A DNA stretch of 5,171 nucleotides from Endomicrobium sp. (GTDB lineage: Bacteria; Elusimicrobiota; Endomicrobiia; Endomicrobiales; Endomicrobiaceae): assembly GCA_031277075.1 (NCBI GenBank), contig JAISLV010000185.1, positions 1 through 5,171 of the forward strand, given 5' to 3'. The notes beneath the pieces were generated by a model. It was not told the origin of the DNA, made no database searches, and saw only the letters and a list, made by a program, of their open reading frames with translations. Each line of letters starts with the position of its first letter. Within the stretch, counting starts at the first letter, position 1. A program made the position numbers and the translations under genes. Of the stretch, positions 1 through 4,834 are shown in pieces.

Positions 1-118
1 CGCTCCAGCCTGTGTATTGAAAACGCAAAAGCCCATAATCTTTGCATTTCTCGCCGAGCTTTAAGCGGATTTTATTTTTTCTGACATCGTAGAAAATCAA
101 AGTTGTCAGCTCTTCCAT
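1..118 (-). CDS. cas2: Cas2, CRISPR adaptation protein (N-terminal part, runs off the window)
   Basis: Cas2 forms the central dimer of the Cas1-Cas2 spacer integrase. The 39 visible residues start MEELTTLIFYDVRKNKIR and contain the Cas2 first strand with its conserved aspartate (FYDV, D11), a basic helix, and the second-strand region DYGLLRFQYTGW, which matches the usual 'yGlrrvQySvFeG' pattern. The start is the ATG at 118, preceded by AGGAG at 123-127 with a 4-base gap. It lies 47 bases after the cas1 stop, in the usual cas1-cas2 order and presumably in the same transcript. The C-terminal half is outside the window, so intactness cannot be judged. The family assignment rests on this motif and on position next to cas1. 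Confidence 0.88.
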   Translation of the reverse strand, partial: MEELTTLIFYDVRKNKIRLKLGEKCKDYGLLRFQYTGWS

Positions 119-165
119 AGAACTCCTATAAAAACTGCAAAAGAAATTCCCGTTCCTTTATTAAC

Positions 166-1374
166 TTACCATTTAAAATTGTATGGGACGTATTCTTTAT
201 GCCTGCCCTCTAAAAAACCTACAAGCTTTCTTGCTTGCGATAAAATTATGTCTGAAATCATAACTTTTTGCCCGTCGTAATATTCAGTCGACGAAAGCCT
301 TTCTATAATTTTTTGGCTGAAATTTTGCCTTGTTTGCGTGTCAACCAAACCGTTTTTTATTATAATTTTTCTGCTTTGATTTATATAAGCTAACACTGTT
401 CTGTCTACAATAGCGGCGCGGAATTCTTCTATCAAATCAAAAACTAAAGACGGTTTTCCGCTTTGCTCTACATGTAAAAAACCTATATACGGGTCAAGCC
501 CTGCAAGAATTGTTGCGCTCCAAATTTTTGAATATAAAATCCCATAGCCGTAATTAAGTAAAGGATTAACGACGTCGTTTGGCAAAGAGCCTCTTGTCTG
601 CCGCGCTCCAAACTCAACTTTTTCAGATATAATTTGCGAAAATGCCTGCCAGTATATCCTTGCGGCAGTTCCCTCATAACCCATCATTTGACGGCGTATC
701 TCTTTTAGGGTATTGCTTGTTAGGTCTTGGCAATGACGGCAAAGCGTTTGAACTTTGTTATAACAGGTTTGCATTTGCAAAACCGCTTGCTTTACCGCTG
801 AAAGTTTAAGCAAATTTATTTGGCTGTCGCCAGAGATATTTTTTACGCTGTATTTTAGCAAACCCATTTGATTTGAAATCTTTCCGCAAACAACGGACGC
901 TATTATAGACAAACCGTCTTTTGAACTTTGCGCTGTAATTTGCCGTTGTTTAAGCAAAGCGTGTTGCGGCGAGCTCATAGATTGAACTAAAGATATCGGC
1001 TTACCCGAAAAATCGTGGAAAGACAAACTGATATTTGCTTTTGCAAACTCTTCTATCAAATCCGACGACACCCCTACGCCTTTTGACATTACCGCAACGT
1101 TTGTAAGCCTGAAAAACGGGACTTCGTAAACAATTTTACTTGCGTCTTTTATTAAAAGTCTCTCCGATTTTTTTGAAAGTTTAACGCCGTAGCCAGACAC
1201 GATAAGATAAGACAAATCTTTTGAGACAAGGTAAAAAATTTCTGGGCTAAACTCAAAGCGTATAATAGAATCTAGAAATAAAGGCGGGTCTGCAAAAGCA
1301 TATATGGCGTCGTTAGGTAAAAATAAATCGGGCTGAATAAATTTTTGTGGAATCTGCGCATAGCCTAAAGACAT
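166..1374 (-). CDS. cas1: Cas1, CRISPR spacer integrase with an N-terminal extension
   Basis: Cas1 is the metal-dependent integrase that, with Cas2, inserts new spacers into the CRISPR array. The 402-residue protein has the N-terminal beta domain from about residue 54 (YLIVSGYGVKL, then VYEVPFFRLTNVAVMSKGVGVS) and the helical catalytic domain. The three metal-site positions are present: E234 in MGYEGTAARIYW, H301 in GFLH, and D313/E316 in FDLIEEFR; the NPLLNYGYGIL motif lies at 270-280. It is longer than the usual 300-340 residues because about 50 residues precede the first strand. The start at 1374 is supported by AGAGG at 1381-1385 with a 6-base gap, and no nearby internal ATG would remove the extension. 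C204, C212 and C215 form a local cysteine group of unknown meaning. Cas2 follows. The subtype cannot be set from this alone, though the CARF neighbours point to type III. Confidence 0.95.
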   Translation of the reverse strand: MSLGYAQIPQKFIQPDLFLPNDAIYAFADPPLFLDSIIRFEFSPEIFYLVSKDLSYLIVSGYGVKLSKKSERLLIKDASKIVYEVPFFRLTNVAVMSKGVGVSSDLIEEFAKANISLSFHDFSGKPISLVQSMSSPQHALLKQRQITAQSSKDGLSIIASVVCGKISNQMGLLKYSVKNISGDSQINLLKLSAVKQAVLQMQTCYNKVQTLCRHCQDLTSNTLKEIRRQMMGYEGTAARIYWQAFSQIISEKVEFGARQTRGSLPNDVVNPLLNYGYGILYSKIWSATILAGLDPYIGFLHVEQSGKPSLVFDLIEEFRAAIVDRTVLAYINQSRKIIIKNGLVDTQTRQNFSQKIIERLSSTEYYDGQKVMISDIILSQARKLVGFLEGRHKEYVPYNFKW

Positions 1375-1375
1375 T

Positions 1376-1474
1376 TTACGCCTCTAATATCGCCTCTATT
1401 TGCATAATTTGAACGCGCCTCTTAATGATGTTTTGCGAACTTGACAAATCATATTTTGAAGCCAACGCGCTTAT
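1376..1474 (-). other. 32-codon open continuation of the sigma-like frame, helix-turn-helix-like
   Basis: After the TAA at 1475-1477 that ends the sigma-like gene, the same frame stays open for 32 codons and stops with TAA at 1376-1378, one base before the cas1 ATG. The encoded peptide runs ISALASKYDLSS then SQNIIKRRVQIM then QIEAILEA. The pattern of a short helix, a YDLSSS turn and a basic recognition-like helix resembles a DNA-binding helix-turn-helix. It could be the lost C-terminus of the sigma-like protein after a nonsense change, a stop-readthrough extension, or a small independent or relic gene (TTG at the fourth codon is a possible start). An open stretch of this length is not rare by chance in AT-rich DNA, so the coding claim is tentative. 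Confidence 0.4.
1381..1385 (-). promoter_or_regulatory. Ribosome binding site of cas1
   Basis: AGAGG lies 6 bases before the ATG at 1374 and fixes the long Cas1 form. It lies inside the open frame that continues from the upstream sigma-like gene, whose second stop (1376-1378) ends 1 base before the cas1 ATG, an arrangement that allows translational coupling. Confidence 0.6.
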
Positions 1475-2176
1475 TTAATGTTCTTTTATAAGCGCCTCTA
1501 ACAATTTTTTCAAAGGTTTTAATGTTCTTGTTATACTTGCTTCATTTCTTTTAAAGAATTTTCCCAAATCTCTTTGAGATAAAGTTTTGCCGTCTTTTTT
1601 GTAGAGTTCTACTATCGCAGAATTTATAAAATCACACTTATTAAATACTTCTTTGTCTACGCCATATTCTTCAAGTATTAATGTTGTGAAATAAGCTGAA
1701 ATTATTTCTTTTGCGTCTGCGCGTTTAGAAATGTAAAAACTGTTAAGTTTTTGCAGCAACAAGGCAAACTCTTCTTTGTTTTCGGCGGTTCGGCGCGCAT
1801 CAAGCTCGGTTTTGTCGTCAATGTAATTTTCAAAGGTTGAATCTTTGTCTTCGTTTGAGAAGTTGTCCATTGATATTGCATTAATTTCTTTATTCTTTTT
1901 CCTGCGCAGTGTCCGCGAAAACGAAACATTGAAATAATGCAGAAATTTACCTTTATCTTTTGAATATTTTTCTATGCAAGCGTCAAAGATTATTATAATT
2001 TCACTCGTAAAATTTTCCACATTTTTGTTTTGATACACAATATTGCAATATTTGTATAGATACCACAAAATTTTATCTCTCTCAGTTTCATATACTGCGC
2101 AGTCTTTTTTGTCTATATTAAAAATAGGCGAGCTATTTATTAAGTTTTCCAATTCTCCGCAGGACTTAATATACAT
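1475..2176 (-). CDS. Sigma-70-like transcription factor in the cas operon
   Basis: This 233-residue soluble protein looks like a divergent sigma-70 family member. Residues 57-95 (FTSEIIIIFDACIEKYSK, then GKFLHYFNVSFSRTLRRK) fit the region 2 pattern 'kYdp.kgkFl.Yf..sfrr.l'. Residues 100-121 (AISMDNFSNEDKDSTFENYIDD) match the 'vSLD.p...d.sTl.d.I.D' segment found after region 2 in sigma factors. Residues 194-226 (KTLSQRDLGKFFKRNEASIT and following) form a region-4-like helix-turn-helix. If functional, it would direct RNA polymerase to specific promoters. The ATG at 2176 is chosen because AGGA lies 5 bases upstream; a TTG at 2236 would give 253 residues. It starts 88 bases after the CARF-only gene stop and precedes cas1, so co-transcription is likely. 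Other views: a sigma-like DNA-binding repressor or a degenerate sigma. The frame stays open beyond its stop. Confidence 0.65.
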   Translation of the reverse strand: MYIKSCGELENLINSSPIFNIDKKDCAVYETERDKILWYLYKYCNIVYQNKNVENFTSEIIIIFDACIEKYSKDKGKFLHYFNVSFSRTLRRKKNKEINAISMDNFSNEDKDSTFENYIDDKTELDARRTAENKEEFALLLQKLNSFYISKRADAKEIISAYFTTLILEEYGVDKEVFNKCDFINSAIVELYKKDGKTLSQRDLGKFFKRNEASITRTLKPLKKLLEALIKEH

Positions 2177-2181
2177 ATCTA

Positions 2182-2185
2182 TCCT
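2182..2185 (-). promoter_or_regulatory. Ribosome binding site choosing the sigma-like gene start
   Basis: AGGA follows an 8-base A run (AAAAAAAAGGA) and sits 5 bases before the ATG at 2176. It is the best initiation signal in the 88-base gap after the CARF-only gene. The A run would also be a slippage-prone site if translation began further upstream. Confidence 0.5.
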
Positions 2186-2229
2186 TTTTTTTACAATTTG
2201 CAATATCTGCAAACTTATATACAGATTTT

Positions 2230-2244
2230 GCCGCAATATGCGGC
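2230..2244 (-). repeat. Perfect 6-bp inverted repeat before the sigma-like gene
   Basis: On the minus strand GCCGCA-TAT-TGCGGC forms a 6-bp GC-rich stem with a 3-base loop, between the CARF-only stop and the sigma-like start. No U run follows, so it is not a standard intrinsic terminator. It may be an mRNA hairpin that uncouples or stabilises the two halves of the transcript, or a small dyad operator. Confidence 0.45.
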
Positions 2245-2264
2245 TGCTTTTGCTCCATTAACAA

Positions 2265-2894
2265 CTATAATAACAACAAACTTTTTAATATCTTGCGGGC
2301 GTCTTCGCTGTTTTTTGCCGTAATCGTATTGTTTAACGAATTTAAATAATAAAGCGAAGTTATATCGTAAATTTTGTGATCTTTTTTATTTACATAATCG
2401 TATTTTCCATAGACTACGTTTTTAATTTCGCAGTTTAAAAACTTGTCTGCAAAAGTTAAAACATTAAATACAATAAACGGCAACGGCTTTGAACCGTAAG
2501 AAATATCCGCATAAATTTGCGCGTTATCGTCTATTTGTTCCGCAATAGCGTCAAGCAGTTTGGAATGTTCGTCAGGCGTCTCTATATAAGACCTTTCAAG
2601 CGGAACAAATTCTATTTTAGCGCCTATTTTAGAGTTAATATTTGTTATTTCATCTTTAAAGTCCTGCGCGTATTTTTGCGTTAAGCCGCCGTTTTGTTCT
2701 TCTTTTATTAAAACAATTTTTACATCGTCGTCTTGCTGCAAAACGTTTGCCAAAACGCAAGATATAGGAAACATCGCTTCTCCTTCGTATTGAATTTGTG
2801 AATTCCCTACAACTTGGTACTTAACTGCTTGATACTTAACTTTTTCTATTTTATTGGTTATCGGAATGCTTACCAGCGCTATTTTTTTAGCCAT
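2265..2894 (-). CDS. CARF-only protein (TM1812/DxTHG-like), no effector domain
   Basis: This 209-residue protein appears to be a lone CARF (Rossmann-like, cyclic-oligoadenylate-binding) domain. The visible hallmarks are an N-terminal strand KKIALVSIP, the motif DISYGSKPLPF at 130-140 in place of the usual DxTHGfRxLP, a following hydrophobic helix (VFNVLTFADKF), and VYGKYD (161-166) then IYDITSLYYL (175-184), the standard end of TM1812-type CARF domains. There is no HEPN RxxxxH motif, nuclease domain or membrane segment, and the chain is less than half the length of Csx1. The ATG at 2894 is supported by GGGAG at 2902-2906. It may be a ring nuclease, a cOA sponge, or a sensor acting with the sigma-like protein encoded just downstream. 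K136 in YGSK is a candidate functional residue by loose analogy to the lysine of CARF ring nucleases; this is inference. Confidence 0.72.
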   Translation of the reverse strand: MAKKIALVSIPITNKIEKVKYQAVKYQVVGNSQIQYEGEAMFPISCVLANVLQQDDDVKIVLIKEEQNGGLTQKYAQDFKDEITNINSKIGAKIEFVPLERSYIETPDEHSKLLDAIAEQIDDNAQIYADISYGSKPLPFIVFNVLTFADKFLNCEIKNVVYGKYDYVNKKDHKIYDITSLYYLNSLNNTITAKNSEDARKILKSLLLL

Positions 2895-2915
2895 ATTCTA
2901 GCTCCCTTAATTACA

Positions 2916-2921
2916 ATTATA
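2916..2921 (-). promoter_or_regulatory. Possible -10 element (TATAAT) before the CARF-only gene
   Basis: A perfect TATAAT lies 21 bases before the ATG at 2894, at the end of the AT-rich gap 2895-3098. No good -35 is found at 16-18 bases upstream and the leader would be only about 15 bases, so the call is weak. A second weak option further up the gap is TTGTTT with TTTAAT at 17-base spacing. A sigma factor with another specificity could recognise something not visible to a consensus reading. Confidence 0.25.
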
Positions 2922-3098
2922 CGCTCCAACGAAAATATATAAATAATTTTTGTAGTTTAGAGTATTTGAAAAATTTAAATATTAACGCGCTTTGCAAAAA
3001 ATACAGGTCTTTGATAATTTGCAATATAATTAAAACTTTAATTTGTATCTTAAACAATACGCGCGGCAATTATTTAAAATTTAGTCTAAGAATGTTTT

Positions 3099-4376
3099 TC
3101 ATCTATCTATCAACTGCAGCGCTTCGTCTAAGTATTTTTTAATTTTACTTTTAATATGCCCGGCTTTCATCTGTTCGTCTCTCATTCCTGCATGATTGTA
3201 ATCGTTTCTCAACTCTCTTATCTTGTTAAAAAGACCTCTGTAGTTTTTTAATTTCTCATTTTGAGAAATTATTTTAAACTCCTCTTTTTCGCTTTCACAA
3301 ATTTTAGTTTCAGCCTCAAAAGATAAGGCATTGCTTACAAAATTTCTCTTTTCTTTATTTGTCTGCAAAAAGCCAAACTCGCCTAACAAATCTGAAATCA
3401 TATTTTCTTCTAAAATTGTAAGCGCCTGCTGATATAAGTTATGCTCAACGCACCATTTAGCGGCAATATATCCGTTTTTTATATTTTCAAAGTCAGAAAG
3501 TTCGCTAAGAGAAGCGTTGATTTTTTCTATAATCGGCTTTAACGGCGCTATTATTATTTCTGTAAGCTCCGGATGTTTTTGCCTTAACTCTTTTATGTTT
3601 TTTCCTGAAACAACCGAAATATTTCTGCATGTTTGAAAATCCTCAACAATCCTTTCTATACAAGAAACATAACCGTTCAACAAGCGCGCAAGGTTAGATT
3701 TTGGATGAGTTGCATCTTTTGCAATTGGCGAAACTTCCTCTTTTGTCAAATCCGCCAACTCTTTGACGTTCCCATCAATTAAAAAATTTGAGGCTGCCGA
3801 CGTCCAATTTTGCAAAGAAACAAACGGCAGCAAATCTATAAGCGGCGCGGAGTTGTTTTCGTCTTTTGCTTCAAATGCTCCGTAAGAAATATGTTTTACC
3901 TTTGCGTTTTTTAAAAATGCGGCGTAATTACAAAAAATGAGCATTAACATAGGCAAAACTCTAAAACCATGAGTAACGTCAAGGTAAATCTCATCGCCAT
4001 TGCCGATTGCCGAGTATGCCTTGTTAAAAATTTCCCAAAATTCTCCTTCGTTTTTCCCTTCAGGTATGGGAATGTTTTCTATAAGGCAAGGCAAATTCAT
4101 ATCCTGTAAAATTTTTTCTAAACCTTGATATGCAACTTCCTGTCCGTTTGGCTTTTTGCGAAGCATAATATCTTTATTCCAATTATATTGTCGGGCTTTG
4201 TCTGTAAGCAAAAACAAAGCAATGTCGTCTTTATTCCAAGATTTTGCGTTAATATATTCAAGCGCCGCCTGTTGTATAAAACAAGTGGACGAAGAGACAA
4301 AGCTGTCTTTTTGATACCTGCATTTCTCATACAAGCCTGTCCCAAGCATTGAAATAAAAATTTTTCTGTTTGGCAT
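3099..4376 (-). CDS. csx1: Csx1-type CARF-HEPN ribonuclease (TM1812/DxTHG family)
   Basis: Csx1-family proteins are type III CRISPR effectors: cyclic oligoadenylate binds the CARF domain and activates a HEPN ribonuclease that cuts RNA non-specifically. The 425-residue protein begins MPNRKIFISMLGTG, with the CARF first strand and LGTG loop (11-14), and has the signature DVTHGFRVLP (133-142), the DxTHG motif itself, then HISYGAFEA (162-170) and PLIDLLPF (178-185). A helical linker leads to a C-terminal HEPN domain with the catalytic motif R390-NDYN-H395 in IRELRNDYNHAGMR, so the active site looks intact. The start at 4376 is chosen because GGAGG lies 4 bases upstream and the CARF strand begins there; an ATG at 4445 would add 23 unlike residues overlapping the previous gene. 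It is followed by an AT-rich gap and then the CARF-only gene. The symbol is used in the broad sense (also labelled csx2 in older naming). Confidence 0.9.
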   Translation of the reverse strand: MPNRKIFISMLGTGLYEKCRYQKDSFVSSSTCFIQQAALEYINAKSWNKDDIALFLLTDKARQYNWNKDIMLRKKPNGQEVAYQGLEKILQDMNLPCLIENIPIPEGKNEGEFWEIFNKAYSAIGNGDEIYLDVTHGFRVLPMLMLIFCNYAAFLKNAKVKHISYGAFEAKDENNSAPLIDLLPFVSLQNWTSAASNFLIDGNVKELADLTKEEVSPIAKDATHPKSNLARLLNGYVSCIERIVEDFQTCRNISVVSGKNIKELRQKHPELTEIIIAPLKPIIEKINASLSELSDFENIKNGYIAAKWCVEHNLYQQALTILEENMISDLLGEFGFLQTNKEKRNFVSNALSFEAETKICESEKEEFKIISQNEKLKNYRGLFNKIRELRNDYNHAGMRDEQMKAGHIKSKIKKYLDEALQLIDR

Positions 4377-4380
4377 TTTG

Positions 4381-4385
4381 CCTCC
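4381..4385 (-). promoter_or_regulatory. Ribosome binding site fixing the Csx1 start
   Basis: GGAGG followed by CAAA and the ATG at 4376 is the strongest ribosome binding site in the window. It rules in favour of the 425-residue Csx1 form over the 448-residue form. Confidence 0.8.
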
Positions 4386-4429
4386 AAATATTATAACAAG
4401 CCCATTGCGCGCCGTTTTTTGTTTTTCAA

Positions 4430-4804
4430 CTATTTTAACAGCCAATCAAAAACATTGATATGCTTTATGCCGTTTTGTGAAAAGTTGACATAATCTGCCG
4501 TAAGCAAAATTTTTTGATAATGGTCTTTTATTTTGTTAAACGGCGCAAGCTCGCGGGTTAACGTGTTTTCGTCCATAACGCTTTGCGAAACTTGGTAATA
4601 CTCTACAGTTTTGTTTTTTCTAACGGCAAAATCAACTTCACAGACGTCAATTTTGCCTATATAAACTTCATAACCGCGTCGCAGTAATTCCAAATAGACT
4701 ATATTTTCAAGTATATGTCTAAAGTCGCCGCTTCTTCTGCCCAAAACCGCATTTCTAAACCCCATATCAACAACTATTAACCAAATGCTAATTTTGTATG
4801 ATTT
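4430..4804 (-). pseudogene. Truncated DUF4143-type ATPase, C-terminal remnant
   Basis: Only the C-terminal domain remains of a protein that is normally about 380-450 residues with an N-terminal AAA ATPase. Visible DUF4143 hallmarks are GFRNAVLG, HILENIVYLELLRRGYEVYI, CEVDFAVRK (a PD-(D/E)XK-like E-V-D strand), YYQVSQS, and the terminal INVFDWLL. The first ATG is at 4765, giving 111 residues, but the family motif continues upstream of it: the in-frame codons before that ATG read IVVD, part of the usual 'YyvvDxGlRnallG'. The frame is closed by TAA at 4805-4807, and no Walker A or B region is found upstream in the window. The ATG at 4765 is therefore probably an internal methionine and the gene a relic rather than a native small protein. 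Such ATPases are common mobile or accessory genes with no known CRISPR role. Confidence 0.85.
4784..4793. repeat. 10-bp direct repeat, copy 1 (AATGCTAATT)
   Basis: AATGCTAATT occurs here and again at 4825-4834, with 31 bases between. This copy sits just upstream of the point where recognisable DUF4143 homology begins, so the pair may mark a deletion junction. Chance occurrence in AT-rich DNA is possible. Confidence 0.4.
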
Positions 4805-4821
4805 TTAAGTTTTTTTGTCAA
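4793..4821 (-). promoter_or_regulatory. Sigma-70-type promoter candidate upstream of csx1
   Basis: On the minus strand a perfect -35 TTGACA (4816-4821), a 17-base spacer and a -10 TACAAA (4793-4798, 4 of 6 matches) lie between the Csx20-like stop and the DUF4143 remnant. Transcription would start near 4786, run through the remnant and reach csx1, giving a leader of about 400 bases. It is the best consensus match noticed in the window, although long A runs around it raise the chance of coincidence. Confidence 0.45.
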
Positions 4822-4824
4822 TGC

Positions 4825-4834
4825 AATGCTAATT
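4825..4834. repeat. 10-bp direct repeat, copy 2 (AATGCTAATT)
   Basis: This second identical copy abuts the stop codon of the Csx20-like gene (4835-4837). With copy 1 it brackets the promoter-like segment. Confidence 0.4.

Larger units (their letters stand above)
2166..2258 (-). other. Possible 30-codon leader frame before the sigma-like gene
   Basis: An ATG at 2258 lies 6 bases after the stop of the CARF-only gene and opens a 30-codon frame (MEQKQPHIAAKSVYKFADIA and on) that ends at 2166-2168, just past the sigma-like ATG. It is out of frame with that gene, but a one-base loss in the A8 tract would join it to the sigma-like protein as ...ANCKKRIDMYIKSC. No ribosome binding site is visible, so translation would depend on coupling from the gene upstream. 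It may be a leader peptide, an older N-terminus cut off by a frameshift, or chance. Confidence 0.2.

Noticed and set aside
483..677. 64-codon minus-strand frame inside cas1
   Set aside because: It covers the Cas1 catalytic region in another frame and has no motif of its own.
1441..1446. Plus-strand TTGACA as a -35 box
   Set aside because: No -10 follows at the right spacing and no plus-strand gene lies downstream.
1702..1929. 75-codon minus-strand frame inside the sigma-like gene
   Set aside because: Out-of-frame shadow with low-complexity lysine/threonine composition.
2043..2261. Plus-strand open frame of 72 codons opposite the sigma-like gene
   Set aside because: It lies antisense to a better-supported gene, has no recognisable motif, and all other genes run on the minus strand.
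3028..3043. AATTAAA-AC-TTTAATT inverted repeat as a csx1 terminator
   Set aside because: The stem is entirely A-T with a 2-base loop, too weak for an intrinsic terminator and expected by chance in AT-rich DNA.
4125..4352. Plus-strand and second minus-strand open frames inside csx1
   Set aside because: They overlap the CARF domain of csx1, whose frame carries clear conserved motifs; these are shadows.
4377..4445. Longer Csx1 start at 4445 (23 extra residues)
   Set aside because: The extra residues overlap the DUF4143 stop and lack CARF character, while GGAGG precedes the ATG at 4376.
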